Position numbers and translations under genes: made by a program. A stretch of 64,000 nt of DNA from assembly GCA_001557505.1 (NCBI GenBank), contig LSAX01000003.1:1860001-1924000 (forward strand), written 5' to 3'. Shown here one piece after another: positions 1-12,046 of this stretch. The notes under the pieces were generated by a model, which did no database searches, was not told the origin of the DNA, and saw only the letters and a program-made list of their open reading frames with translations. The stretch's first letter is position 1. Each line of letters starts with the position of its first letter. The stretch is from Reticulascus tulasneorum (Eukaryota > Ascomycota > Sordariomycetes > Glomerellales > Reticulascaceae).

Positions 1-198
1 TGAGTCAATAGAATCGTCAAACTCGTTATCTTCGTAGTAGTAATCCTCCTCAGAGTTGTGGATGTGGGAGTTGGACTCTGCGTTGTGAGAATCTGGAGGT
101 AAGGGCCCTGAGGCAGCTGTCGTGGGTGTGTTGGCAGTTTCCCCCGGCACAGCTGCCCTTGTGGCCGGGGCGGCCGCGGACCCGAGTGCAGCTTCCAT
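1..198 (-). CDS. 5' end of an unidentified protein gene (partial)
   Basis: An open frame runs leftward from an ATG at 198 to the window edge with no stop, giving about 66 residues. It starts MEAALGSAAAPATRAAVPGE, is rich in Ala, Pro, Thr and Ser, and then becomes acidic with a tyrosine run (EEDYYYEDNEFDDSIDS). This looks like a disordered N-terminus, and the conserved part would lie outside the window. Acidic, low-complexity leaders of this kind occur in many fungal nuclear and methyltransferase proteins, but nothing here identifies a family. The reading is supported by codon-like composition, absence of stops and a cluster of CRE-type sites 150-190 bp upstream. Confidence 0.55.
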   Translation of the reverse strand, partial: MEAALGSAAAPATRAAVPGETANTPTTAASGPLPPDSHNAESNSHIHNSEEDYYYEDNEFDDSIDS

Positions 199-1012
199 TT
201 TCCTTTTATGAAAGGAAGGTGAACGGCTAGTGAGTATTACCTGCTGCTATGCGTGAAAGGCAAGCAAAAGAAGGAACGTCTCAGATTTATCTACAAACTA
301 CGAGGAAGGAATCTTTTGTAGCGATTAGGAAGTTCGCGGCCCCAGACTCACTGACGTCAACTCACCAAACGTCACGCTAAGCAACGTCACTGACACTTTG
401 GTTAGTTGCATTGGAAAGGGACCTTGTCATTGATTGTGGAGGGGCGCTTGGCTGCTTCACTGGCCGGTTCCACCGAAGCGGGAGAGGCGCGTGCCCTAGC
501 GGCTAGGTTACTCCCCCTAACGGGAAGTTTCCCAACTGGCCCCCAATCGGGTGCCCAGTCTCCTTGTTGGCTGGCTGTCAGTGAACCTGCATGCCTTAGT
601 AGCCCCCCCCGTGTTTGCGCCTTTGTTTGCATGCTAGCTATGTTTCCTCAGAGGGCCTTTTTTGTCTTAATATGACCGAGTTTCAGAAAACTGTGATGAT
701 CCGCTGCTTAGAAATTATAGTGAAAGAGTTGGGAAGTAGATCACAAGTTTGCCAATGAAACTTGAGGCAGATGCAGTCTCAAGAAGCTTTCATGCCAGTG
801 TCTTAGCATCGGCTTTCTCATCTACTTATACTATCTATAAATTGAACAGAATCTACAGGATTTCAGAGCTTTACTAAAACTATCATCTCTTGGGGCTTGG
901 GCATTAAATGCGTTGTCTCGAAGCCATTCCGCGGCTAATGAGGAGAAGAGCAACCGTTGTCAAGTTCTCTGATACGTGCTAGACCAGCATTCTCTCGTAG
1001 TGCAAACTAATA
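199..1012. other. intergenic, left-edge gene promoter and polymerase gene 3' flank
   Basis: About 0.8 kb between the start of the left-edge gene and the stop of the polymerase gene. Apart from the CRE-like cluster, it holds a GC-rich stretch near 420-630 with overlapping short open frames on both strands that show no recognisable protein. I see no RNA gene or repeat. Confidence 0.6.
352..390. promoter_or_regulatory. cluster of CRE/bZIP-type sites upstream of the left-edge gene
   Basis: A perfect palindromic TGACGTCA lies at 352-359, followed by two ACGTCAC half-sites at 369-375 and 384-390. Three ACGTCA cores within 40 bp, placed 150-190 bp upstream of the ATG at 198, look like a binding cluster for an ATF/CREB-type bZIP factor. 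The family's binding preference is established knowledge; use of these sites is inferred from position only. Confidence 0.45.
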
Positions 1013-2811
1013 CTAGTCTCCCAACAGATGATACCTTGCATGAGCAGATAGGGCAAAGCTTGGAATAGAATGTCCACACTTGGGGCACCTTTCCGTGTTG
1101 TAAGCTTCTTCCCACGAGACCTCCCCATCCATTTCATCCACAAGCGGCTCCTCAGACATGCCATCACTTGTTTCGTCGTCGTTGAGAGCAGTGTCAATCT
1201 TCCATTGCCGGAGCACATCGTCCTGCCGCTTGAACATGATTGAAATATCCCTGCCAACCCCTGGTCCGGCTTCGCTTGCGCTGATAGCCATATTTGCGAC
1301 GCAGATGTTGATCAGTTGAAGGTTCCATTGATGGTCTTTCTCCGGCTGAAGTTTTCTCAACATGGGCAACAAGGCCTCGGTGGTCAGCCTCTCGGCAATC
1401 ACTTCAGGTGCCTCTCTCAAGCCAAAGATGAAGCCTGGGAGAGGCTGGGACCGGGAAATGCGGGCAAAGCTTGGGTTAGAAGCATCGGTTCTTAGCGGCC
1501 ACGAACGGATCGAGAGTCGAAGTGTTTTCGGGTGGGCGATCCATCTCCGAGCACCGGTGTCCTCTGCATTCTCGTCATCAGTTAGCAAGTCTATTCGCAT
1601 TCTTCTCACTAGAGATGACGTGAGCTTTATTAGTTGATCTTGAATCTGCGTCAGCGTTTCAAGTCCCTTGTACGTATCTTCGATGCTGATCTGAGACGGA
1701 ACATCGCTGGCTTCTTTGACTTCGGTGCTGTCAACACCATGAAGGAGATTCCAAACTTTGTCTCCGATCCCCTTTTCAGAGCCAGGGCCTCCAAGCAACT
1801 TCTCAAGCGACTCGGGCGATATGTTGGGATGGACACGGACTTCGTGTGCAGTCAAAGCAGAGTCCAGGGTGTGGCTGTTTGCTTCTTCCTGCTTAGAGAG
1901 AAGCCAGTTATCCAGGAGGTGAGTAGTTTTGAATCCAATACCAGGGATCTCTCGTAATTTGTGGGAGTCCATGAAATCCAGGACAATCTTGTCATTGAGA
2001 CCAAGCAGCGTGGTTTGATTTCGGGGTTTATTTTTGGTGCCTGCTAGCTTACTTAAAAGTTTGTTCGTGGAGACGCCACAGGTTGACGTAAAACCAAAAT
2101 CCTCTTCTATCTTGAGCCGCAAAAATTGCGCAAGATGGGAAGCTAGCAGGAGACGAACATAAGTGTGGTTTCCGAGATCCACCAACTCAGGGGCTGAGCC
2201 GTGGACACAGCCGGCAATCCTTGTCAGATCGCACGTGAACCCCTTCTCTGGATCTTGACGAGATAAATAAAAGAAGGAATCGGACAGAGCGCCTTTGTTT
2301 AGACAGAACAAGTTGTAGTTGATCATGTCGGTCACATCTGTCAACGGTTAGCTGACCCATCGTCAATTCTACACCATCATCCAGACCCCATGGCACACAT
2401 ACCCAAAAATACCTCGTCGAAGCCAAGGCGCTCAACCATCTTGTTCCACGAATAAGACCTCAAGAAGCCAAACAGGGTCTTACTCATGTCCCTAAATGGG
2501 GTCAAATCCTCCCCGTCAACTAGGACAAGCTCTGGGCACAGCTTCTTGGCCTCAGAAATCAACATCAACTTCTTGACTCCGCGACTACGCGCCACGTAGT
2601 TGCATGTGGCGAGTATACTTTTCTGTTTAACACCAAGCGGCATGGATTTCAAGGCCGGATTCTGGTTTTCGAATACGGAGGCATAGAAGCAGTCGTAGTC
2701 CTAAGGCTGGGTTAGAGGAGTTGGTGGTGCATGTCCCAAGGTTGCACACACGAAATGTAATATCATCCTGTCATCTGTCCGCTTTGGGACGCGTTTCTTT
2801 GGCCGTTCCAT
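1013..2811 (-). CDS. Y-family translesion DNA polymerase, iota-like
   Basis: Three exons: 2811-2752, 2700-2403 and 2337-1013, with introns of 51 and 65 bp, giving 560 aa. Joining exons 1 and 2 creates the Y-family metal-binding motif HFDYDCFYASVF around residues 19-30. Joining exons 2 and 3 restores ERLGFDEVFLDVTDM, with the catalytic Asp-Glu pair at about 115-116. The palm/fingers and a helix-hairpin-helix stretch (LREIPGIGFKTTHLLDNW) follow. The extreme C-terminus has a UBZ-like zinc finger (CPKCG then SAHARYH), expected to bind ubiquitinated PCNA. Family knowledge: these enzymes insert nucleotides opposite damaged template bases in the nucleus. The motif spacing fits the fungal polymerase iota/Rad30 group better than Rev1 or polymerase kappa, but eta-like assignment is not excluded. 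All key residues visible to me are intact. Confidence 0.9.
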
Positions 2812-4953
2812 GATTCTGCATTGCAAGGCACTAAGGTCTTGCGTTTGGTATCTTCGTGTCCGACACTCTTCGGAAATGCCGAGACCGTGTTTGCGAGACA
2901 GCAGGTTGTGAATTTAGCTGCGGATGTGCGGTGGTCTAATCACACCTCAGAACTCAGCTGACTACCCAGCTAGTCCAAACGTCATCTGTGGTTCTTCATA
3001 CTCCAGTCAGCGCCCTGTTCAGTAATTGTTCGAATAAAGAGCCCCGGTCTAGATGGTGATTTTGAGAGGAGGTTTTGCTGGCACGGTCCCAATTCGTGCA
3101 TTCGACCTGGCTTTGATGCCAACGATGCCGAGGTGGTCCGTGTTGATGGAAGCCTGCTGCCGAGCTTCCATTTATTCAGGCCCCGGGAGCGACCCACAGG
3201 CAGGCCTCAAGAGTGCCATAAGGTAAGCCCTATTCAGTTAGCGGGCTGCCTGCGCCATGAACCCAGAGAGAAACCATCCATGATTTTCAGCACATCATAC
3301 TACCTTACGGAGTACTACCGTAGGTAAGGCAGGGTAGTTGGGACGTATAGGTGGACATGCGCGGCAAGGTGGATCTGTTGCCATCCTCCGTAGTTTGGCC
3401 CACCATTTACCAACCTGGCTTCACCAACCTTTGGTCCTTGTTGTTTCGACTCATCGCCCCAAGTGTGGCTCGAGAGTTACGTGGAATTTTACGTCTACCA
3501 CTACAACTCTACCTATGATAGCAAGTCATGAATCTGGCGCGAGTAATTCCCCCAGTCTTGCCGTAAGCTCGGATGGCACAGGGAGGATCCCAATCTCTCA
3601 GCGTCAGAGCACACAACCCAAAAAGGAATACGCTTCTCGGGGGCATGGGGCGCCTGGCGTTCCTACCTATTGGGTTGCTATCAAGAAACGCAGAAGATGC
3701 ATCTGTGGTTCTGTGGCCCTCAATCTGACCAGTCGAATGCACCGAGGCCTTCGCCTTCCCGTCCTGTCGCTGCCACCCCCGGCACGATATTGACCTGCGT
3801 CTCCTGCAGAATCACAACTCTCCGTCCCGTTATCTCCAGGAGGGCTGGTGCTAGAAATAATATCTTTTTATTCTTCTAGCAGCCACTGACTGCCCTAATC
3901 GGGAGCTCCAATAAATCATCAGATCTAGCGAAGTCACAAGATGGCCCTGGCCCAAGGAAAGGGAAGAGCAATAAGCAGGTGCCACTTTCAGGGCTTCTTC
4001 GGACTCCGCATATGGCGGCTGATGGGATGACCACCTCCCAAAGAAAGGAAGGATTCCCCCATGCAAATTACTTGCAACCTGGATACAAACTTGCTTGTGG
4101 AGGGAATGCCGGAGGTGGGCTCTTGGCAATCGCGTCTCATTAGACGCTAGGCTGCCGGGATCGCTTGTGTGATGGGAACGTGACAGTGTCTTCTCTGGCT
4201 GCGATCTATCGATTGGCACATCACACCAGGCACAAAGCGAGCCCTGGGATACATCCAGCGCCCACCAGTCTGCTTTGTCTCTCCAGAGCAGAGTTCTGTT
4301 GAGGGGGGAGGAAGGAATCAACGGCTCTGTCACAATAGACGCCAATCCAGATGCAACAGCCGAGGTCGCTGCGGGATGATTGGTCGGGATCAGGGATTGT
4401 TGCAAGGATACCGGGCTGCGTGGGCGCTTGCGCCTTCACCATGCAGCACACTAAGTTGCCAATAATAGCCAACCACAACTCCGTAAGCCCTCCCCTTGTG
4501 CAGCCGGACTGATTCCTTCAACCCTGTCTTGCAGCTCTGACTTCTCCTAGACTGTTCCTTCGTTCAATGTTCCACCTCTCTCCTCGCGTCTAAAATGTTG
4601 CCATATTGTCACACTGCATGCATATTCTTAGTGGCGCTTCACACCCACCTCTGGCCTGGCGGGCGGCCGGCTTAGGCCAGCATGTCCACCGCCCAATGCC
4701 TCAGTCGTTGGCCGTGCCCTCCACAGACGATCGATTCATATTATATAGCCGCCGTTTCCCCTCAATCCTCGTTTCTCACTGCTATTTTCTACCTTGAATC
4801 GTCCGTCCTAACATCCTGGTTGACCCGAGAACTTGGGAGGCTGATTGCTTGTCTGTTGGGTATTCAGACTGAGCGACTGGCTCGACAGTCTCAAGTTACC
4901 TGACCTCACTGACCCTCTAATATCCCTCATCCGAGACCCCCCCTACCGTCAAC
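2812..4953. other. 2.1 kb divergent intergenic region
   Basis: This lies between two divergent starts (polymerase leftward, disordered protein rightward), so it must carry both promoters. Near 3296-3330 there is an imperfect inverted repeat, CTACCTTACGG followed by CCGTAGGTAAGG, around GAGTACTA, which could form a small hairpin. The longest open frame (3851-4405, minus) has no protein-like conservation I recognise. A pyrimidine-rich stretch precedes the ATG at 4954, as is common in fungal promoters. Confidence 0.55.
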
Positions 4954-6342
4954 ATGTCTACCCAACGGGGAGCCTCTCCCAAGAGACCAAAACTCTCTCT
5001 GTCGATCAAAACAGCTCCTGGCCCAAACATCAGGACCTCGAGAACACTGGCAGTGGTTGACCCAAAGTCGCCCACCGCCTTCAACACTCTGTCGAATGTC
5101 TATGTTACCGCAATCGAGAGGTCTACGCCTATTCGAGAGGAGCCGCTGACTGCGATCTATACGCAACAGCAACCTCCTCTGCGGTTACAGACCAGTGCGG
5201 ACGTTATCAAGGATCTGCAACACAGGATCCAGACACCACATGCTATTTCGTACCCAGAGACTCCATTGACGGCTCATCCCATCTCGCCGGTACCAATGGA
5301 GATGCCTTTCCCCAGCATCATGACCGCGACCCCTCCCCTTTCGGCCGGACCAATGTCGCCAAACGCTCCTCAAATGTTTACCTTCTCGTCAATGGACACG
5401 AAAAGGCTCACAGTCAACACCTTCAGCTGTCAGACTGAGCCCCGCACGCCACGTAGAAGGGCAACACTCTCCTCCGCCACAATGTTGGGGGCCAATCCGC
5501 CGTACACACACCCACGCACACTCCACAGTATCCTGCGGAATTCACCGCTGCCTCCCTCAAGTGCCAAAACACCGATCTCACCGCGGCGACAATCTCTTCG
5601 GCTTCAAGAAAAGGCAGCTAGGCGAGTTGCGTACAACAGCCCGCTCACTCAGACCATCTCCACCAACAGGTACACCAAGTCACACATCGACCTCTTGTTC
5701 GAAGATGTGTCGCCGAATTCGCCTGCCGGGAGGGAGGAACCCGAGTCAGCGCTGGACCAAGCTCTTGCCTTCACCGCCGAAGAACTCCGGGATGGAGGAA
5801 TGACGCCTGGTCCGTTCGAGGAGATGCGTCGTCGTATGGCTGGCCTCGGAACTGGAACACCAATATCACCTGCGGGGCCTAATGGCATTCGCAAACGAAA
5901 GAAGAAAGACAAGAAACGACGCTGGGTGTGGACCATTGGTCAAGAGGAAGATGAAGAAAATGTTGGCGGCGCCATGGCCGCCATTCGGGCGGCTGAGGCG
6001 GCTGCTGTCAGGGCAGCGGAGGAGAGGCCGGTGGTGTTTTACCCCCCGGAACTTCACACCTATATAGAGGTGCCGACGCCGAGCGTCGAGAGCTTCGACC
6101 CAAGCATGCACTCTGATGATGTCGAGATGTCTGATACCTGCAGCTTTGTCTCCGATGACCGAGCGCTCACTCCGGGCGATATGGACCTCGACCTCAAAAC
6201 ACCAACTGTGCCAAAGTACTTTGGCAACAACGGACCAGCGGTCATACGCAACGATCGCCTCGGGTCGGTGGATCTCGTCAATCCCGAGACGGGTAGCAGG
6301 AGAGACACGCCTGTACCGCCTGATCAAGTGGAGGTAAACTGA
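4954..6342 (+). CDS. conserved-type fungal disordered protein, probably nuclear
   Basis: Single exon of 462 aa, with the start in a good context (CAACATG). I do not recognise an enzyme domain. The N-terminus carries a basic SPKRPKLSLSIKTAP stretch and then KSPTAFNTLSNVYVTAIERS, which reads like an ordered, conserved block (residues about 28-50). Most of the rest is rich in Ser-Pro and Thr-Pro pairs, suggesting many proline-directed kinase sites. A strong basic cluster (KRKKKDKKRRWVW, near 312-325) looks like a nuclear localisation signal and is followed by an acidic patch, an Ala-rich helix (residues about 330-355) and an acidic C-terminus. A nuclear regulatory or scaffold role is inference only. 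Confidence 0.75.
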   Translation: MSTQRGASPKRPKLSLSIKTAPGPNIRTSRTLAVVDPKSPTAFNTLSNVYVTAIERSTPIREEPLTAIYTQQQPPLRLQTSADVIKDLQHRIQTPHAISYPETPLTAHPISPVPMEMPFPSIMTATPPLSAGPMSPNAPQMFTFSSMDTKRLTVNTFSCQTEPRTPRRRATLSSATMLGANPPYTHPRTLHSILRNSPLPPSSAKTPISPRRQSLRLQEKAARRVAYNSPLTQTISTNRYTKSHIDLLFEDVSPNSPAGREEPESALDQALAFTAEELRDGGMTPGPFEEMRRRMAGLGTGTPISPAGPNGIRKRKKKDKKRRWVWTIGQEEDEENVGGAMAAIRAAEAAAVRAAEERPVVFYPPELHTYIEVPTPSVESFDPSMHSDDVEMSDTCSFVSDDRALTPGDMDLDLKTPTVPKYFGNNGPAVIRNDRLGSVDLVNPETGSRRDTPVPPDQVEVN

Positions 6343-7733
6343 AGACTGCGACGGCCATCACATTCGGCCTCGTAAGAACGAAGGGCCTGCGGCTGGTAGG
6401 AGATGTAGTAATTGCACATACTTCTGGGTCAAATGTATTATTTGTACTACTAGGTTAGCATTGATGAGGAAACGAAAGATCATGAGCACTTGAGGCTTTC
6501 GCCGTTGAGCCATGATAATATATCCAGAACCGAAGCGTGAACGGCACTCGGTGGTGAGACGGGGGCAGATTCACAGGAAAAACATTAGCATCAGACAGGC
6601 ATTTTACGGGCTGGGGCCAAGTGCATGCATGCCGCAAACATTTAATCGAGCATATTATCCAAAACTATTTTCCAATACAGGTTTTTCATTGCTTGGGTCT
6701 GATGGATATTGATTACATTAATGAGAGCCTATTTCTTGGTGCTCAGCCGGTTCTTCAAGAGCAGATTTCCTTGACTTCCTATACAATGCTGGTAGCAATA
6801 TCCGGGACGTGCCAAGTTTTGGTGAAAGGCACTTTTTCCATGTGATAGGAGAACACCACCTCAACGGGGGGACTGTGAGAGCTTGGGTCCGATTCCCGGA
6901 CAACACTATACCCGAGGAGCCTCATTTCTCGGAACACAGTTCTGGGACGAAGATCGATTCCAGAGGATTTTCATCCCTGGAGTTCGTTCTCAAGATTCGG
7001 GAGAAAAAGATGGGGACTGGGAACAATAGACTCGACGGTGATGGGGCAAAGACAAGGTTCAGACCGCCATCTACGCAAACATTTCACGATCCCTGCGTAG
7101 ATCACTATATTCCCCCCCAAATCCACCATCGAAAACAGGATGCGTCGCCCAAACCTCCCCCACCCCCCGCCAAATAGTATTCACTACCTTATCCAGGCGA
7201 ACCCTCCTAGCGCGGCATTCCAGCCCGCCCAGGTTTGAAGCGAAGGCTGCTTTACCAGCCGGTCCGTCCCTGGAACCTGAAGGAGTCGGGGGAAGTGGTG
7301 ATGCAATGCGCATTCTTTAGCCCATGGGACCAAGTACCGGTAACCTTGGCGAGATAGACAGCGCCCCGCCAACTTATAGGGGGGCAGCCTTTTTAGTGCA
7401 TGGTTGGGTAGGCAGCTGAGAGACAACTACGTCATTGACAAGGCAAGCTCCATCCAATTGCCAGCTCGCTAGCGAAATGCAGAAGCAAGCTACAGATCAC
7501 TGCAGTGTTTGGCCCAGACCAGCTATGAGGTAGGCGAGGGGCTTTTTGCTTCCTATATTTCCCAGTTTCGGCTTTCTTTCTCTCTTGAGACTTCTTCGTC
7601 TCTTCTTTCTTGTTCAGGTCGCTTTTCAGTGCGATTGCGAGTTCAGAACCCAAAACTGGCCTAGCTGTCCTTCCACATCCCACTTACACGGCAGCAGAAG
7701 TGGTTCTCCGACGAGAGAGCTCGTCCAGGCAAG
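6343..7733. other. intergenic, 3' flank and C2-protein promoter
   Basis: 1.4 kb with no convincing gene. A pyrimidine-rich tract occupies roughly 7540-7630 just upstream of the next ATG, typical of a fungal core promoter or 5' leader. A T-arm-like stretch near 6888-6903 was examined and rejected as a tRNA because no matching acceptor or D-arm is present. Confidence 0.55.
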
Positions 7734-10700
7734 ATGAACGTCGGCGACCAACCGCCCGCGGGCAGCCAGCATTACAGCGGCCGGAACCGAGTCCCCAATA
7801 TCAAGGAGTTCGTCGCCTCGCTCGATAGGGAAAAGAAGCAACGAGATGAGGCCATTGATAGAGAGCAGCAGCAGGCAAGTCTAGGCAATGGCGGCGAGTC
7901 CAAGGATCACGTACCAGAGAAGAGAACGAGTAGCAAGAAGACGAAGACCGTACGGGATCCTGTAACTGGGAAAGACGTTCAGATCGAGGATGCCAAGGTC
8001 GACTTCAAAGAGGTCGTCGAGAATCCAATGGTATTAACTGCACTACCCCAATTCACAGCTGACGTCATATTAACTTTCAGCAGATCTCAGTTCCTAACGA
8101 GAATCTCGGCAAGAAGGCGACGATATCCACCTCGTCGAAGCAGTCGGGCGAAGAATACCGCCACGCTCAGGATGTTACAGCTCCACCTGACCCCGTGCAA
8201 TCGGGCAGCACTTCAGATGTGCCCATCCACAGTGAGAAGACGAATGTCATGTTTTACAAGACGCCCAGCGTCAGCTATGAGCCGATGTACGAGGCACTTC
8301 AACAGCGATCAAACGTCTTGTGTGCCTTTATCTTCTTCGGCATCATACTTGTAGGCAAAGTCTTCGGCGGCAGTCTCTGGGGCCTCATCCCCCTTGCCAT
8401 GTGTGTTTCGTCTGGCGTATTCCTATGGGTCAAGGACCTCATCCGTCAAGGACGCGACCTTGAGTGGTCTAGCGAGCAGGAACGTGGCGAAACAGCCACT
8501 GCGAATTTGATTCCCGAGTCTGTCGAGGTAAGTTATCCTAGCCGGGTTTCATTACCCTGACTGACCTGTTTTGCAGTGGATGAACACTGCGCTGGGAATC
8601 GTATGGGGTCTGATCAACCCGGAAATGTTTGCTGCAGTCGCCGACACTCTGGAAGATGTCATGGTAGCATCAGTTCCTGGTATCATTGAGAACGTGCGCG
8701 TGGCCGATATCTCGCAGGGAAACAACCCTATTCGGATCCTCAGTCTGAGGGCCCTTCCCGACTCTCATGTCCAAGATATCAAGGAGGAGCTCCACAAACA
8801 GCAAGAGAAGAATACCGATCCCAACGAACTAGCTGCCATGGAACAAGCGGGGTCTTTCTACAACTTGGAAGCGTCCATTGCGTACCACGCGAAGCCATCC
8901 GGCGGAGACATCTCCTCCAAGGCCAAGAATATGGGGATGCAGCTGGTGTTCTACCTCGGTGTGAAGGGGCTTTTTGGAGTCCCCTTGCCGATTTGTGAGT
9001 ATAACACTATGCCATTATGCCATTCGTGCCGTTTTCTAACCCGTTCTAGGGGTTGAACTGATCGGTCTTGTTGCCACTGCTCGAATCAGGATTCAGCTTA
9101 CACCAGAACCACCATTTCTGAAAACACTCACTTTCACTCTCATGGGTCTTCCCAAAGTCCAAGCGGGCTGCACTCCCATGCTGGAGAAGGGCGTCAATAT
9201 TCTCAACCTACCTGTCATTTCTAACTTCGTCAACTGGGCCATTGGTGCCGCAGCGTCAATGGTAGGCCACTTCCTGCCCCAGTCGTCCAGATTAATTGCT
9301 AATGGTCTTTAGTATGTTGCCCCAAAGAGTATGACTCTCGACCTCGGCAAGATGCTTCAAGGAGACGATATCAAGAAGGAGACCCTTGCACTTGGAATGC
9401 TCTTTATCAGAATTCACAAGGCTACCGGCCTCAGCAAGCAGGATCGCCGTGGCAGCAACGGTGGTGGCTCCGATCCATATATTACCATCGCTTGGAGCAA
9501 ATTCTCCAAGCCGCAGTTCTGCACTCGTGTTATTCAAGACGACCTAAACCCAGTTTTCGAGGAGCACTGTGGCCTTCTGGTTACCGCAGACCTCATCAAG
9601 GCCGACGAACAGCTGTCGGTGGAGTTGTGGGACAGCGATCGTTCATCCGCTGATGATGTGGTCGGTAAGGTTGAGCTGAGCATCCAGAAGCTTATTCAAC
9701 ACCCTGGAAAGATGTTCCCTCAGGTCTCCAGGTTGCGTGGCGTCAAAGCTGAGAGTGAGATGCCTGGTGAGCTCCACTGGGAGGTCGGCTTCTTCGGCAA
9801 GACACAGTTCCGCAAGGCTCTGCGGACTGACGGTAAGGACGTGAATCTACCCAAGGAGCTGCAAGACAAGAAGGAACTGCAAGACGACAAGGGAGCAATC
9901 GACAATGCAGAGGAAGATGCTGTTATTCACACTCCACCAGATCCGCTCTGGCCATCCGGAATTCTCAGTGTGGTCGTCCACCAGATTGTTGGTCTGGAAC
10001 TGGCGAACATCAAGGGATCGGTTGGTAAGAGGAAGGGTCGCGAATACGAGCCCGCTCGTCCAGAGGCTGGTGAGGTCAAGGAAGAGCAGAGCAAGTCCTT
10101 GCCAAGTTCTTACTGCACCATTCTCTGCAACGATGACCTGGTAAGACTGCACGTTGCGCCTTCGCGAATAGGAATATGCTAACGCAATCTCAGATTTACA
10201 AAACCCGAACCAAGGCCGTGTCGTCGCAGCCTATCTTCAATGCCGGTACAGAGCGGTTCATCCGTGACTGGAGATCTTGCATCGTCACTGTCACGGTGCG
10301 GGATTCCCGCAACAGACAACACGATCCCATTATTGGTGTTGTACCTCTGAAGATTTCGGACATCCTCCAGAGTGGAAGCCAAGCCACACGCTGGTATCCT
10401 CTTGATGGAGGCGTGGGCTTCGGCCGGATCCGCATCTCGCTGCTCTTCCGATCAGTGGAGCTCAAGCTTCCGCCGCCACAACTTGGTTGGGACATCGGTA
10501 CCTTCCAATTCACCTCCGATACCCTTACTGCGGCTGGTTTCGGACATGCTAAGAGCAAAGTCCGACTCCGAACGGGAGGCAGCTCTATCACCATCAAGAG
10601 GGAGGCATGCTCCAAGCTGACCGATAGCGATGGGTTGGCTTGGGACATCAGTGGCGAGAACAACCATGAGAAAGTCCGTCTTCCCGTCAGATACCGCTAT

Positions 10701-11603
10701 CGTTCTCCGATCTTCTTCGAGTTTTACGCAGCTGGCAAACGAAGTCCAGATACATTTGCAGCATTCTGGCTCCAGGAGCTTGTGGACCTGGAGGAGCGGG
10801 ACTTTGATATTCCTCTTTGGAAGTGTGACAACCCCCTGCGTCTCTCACAGAACTACATCACCGAGGAGAACTTCAAGAGTATCCCGGACATCAAGATTGA
10901 AGAGGTCGGCCGTCTCAAGTTCAGAGGACGGTTCTCTAGCGGAACAGACCGAGATCACATCAAGTTTGTGAGCGACAATGAATCTCGTGAAACTATCGAG
11001 ACTTGGGAAGCTTGCTACGCTGAAGGAGTCCGCCAGGAGGAGGTCCAGGTTGAGGTTCCTCCAACGGTCCAGAAGCTTCACGACGAGTCCCTGACGCACG
11101 GCCGAGACGTGCTTGCCCAGGCAGACCCGAAGGAGAAGGAGAAGTGGCTGGCTAAGGATGGAACTGACTGGAGTCTTGCTTTCGGCACTAATCCATCAGA
11201 TCTTACCGCTGCTGAGCCGGTAGATGAAAATGGCGAAGAGGACGATGACTTTGATGAAGATGATGACGACGACAGCAGCGGCAACGTTGACCTCGGCATT
11301 AATGAGGGCGAGACGGACTCCCAACGAGCTTCTATGGAAGAGGCAGGGCGGCCATCAACAGACAGCGTCAACAGTGAGACGCCCTCGAGCGCTTCTAAGA
11401 AGAGCAGCAAGAACCCAATGAAAGCTTACAAGGACTACAAGGAGCGGAGCCGGGACCTTCATCGAAGCCACAGGGGGTTGATGCAGTGGCGGCCCATGCG
11501 TAACGTCCAGTTCGCAAAGGACGAGGCTTTGTTCGCGATGCGTAGGGTCAAGAAGATTGGTGCTCTGGATGGCCGCAAGCCGGACGTCGAGACGGAGGTC
11601 TAA
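7734..11603 (+). CDS. SMP/C2-domain membrane-contact-site protein, Mug190/tricalbin-like
   Basis: Six exons: 7734-8030, 8081-8527, 8577-8994, 9050-9261, 9313-10140 and 10194-11603, giving 1203 aa with five introns of 48-55 bp. A charged N-terminus precedes a double hydrophobic segment at about residues 178-222, probably an ER hairpin or two helices. An SMP lipid-transfer domain follows from WMNTALGIVWGLINPEMF at about 249 to 450. The first C2 domain is at about 485-590, with an SDPYITIAW core and Asp residues in the loops. A second C2 starts near 674 and is interrupted by the last intron. The tail has an acidic run (near 1078-1095) and a basic C-terminus. By family, such proteins tether ER to plasma membrane and move glycerolipids. 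Architecture and length match fission-yeast Mug190-type proteins more closely than tricalbins, which have more C2 domains. Confidence 0.9.
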
Positions 11604-12046
11604 TAAGCATTTCATATCTGTGTGACTGACTTGGACGATACGAGATGCATTGGGAGGGGGAATTGATTCTTCCTTATGCTTTTATTCTCTCCTGTAACAA
11701 TATGGTCTTCGACGAAAATTGCATGAGTAGTAAGGCTGTTATGAGATATGTTTTGACCTTTTGAATAAACTCGAATTTTCCAAATGCTCAGATGACTTCG
11801 TAAAGTGACTATTGACTAAGAGTGAACCTTGGAATTGCATTGCTCAATGGTATAGCCAAAATCCTGTAATTAAGTTTCGACTCAATTCACACGGCTTGAC
11901 AGACCCACTTTTAAATTTCCTGACGGACCCTTATCGAGGCGGGGTGTTGGCGATAAGGATTTTTCTAAAGAAAAAATTTGGGAACCCATGAGCAACGGTC
12001 TCGAAGACAAGACCTGGGACATTGAGCACCGAAACAAGACAGCAAC
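11604..12046. other. intergenic with a possible poly(A) signal
   Basis: 443 bp between two co-directional genes. An AATAAA at 11764-11769, about 160 bp after the upstream stop, is a plausible polyadenylation signal. The segment is AT-richer than its flanks. Nothing else is seen. Confidence 0.5.

Noticed and set aside
3851..4405. 184-codon minus-strand frame in the intergenic region
   Set aside because: No recognisable domain, no splice context, and composition like random GC-balanced DNA.
6880..6910. T-arm-like sequence TTGGGTCCGATTCCCGG
   Set aside because: No complementary acceptor strand (GTGTTGT) or D-arm is found 60-110 bp upstream, and the minus strand gives no tRNA either.
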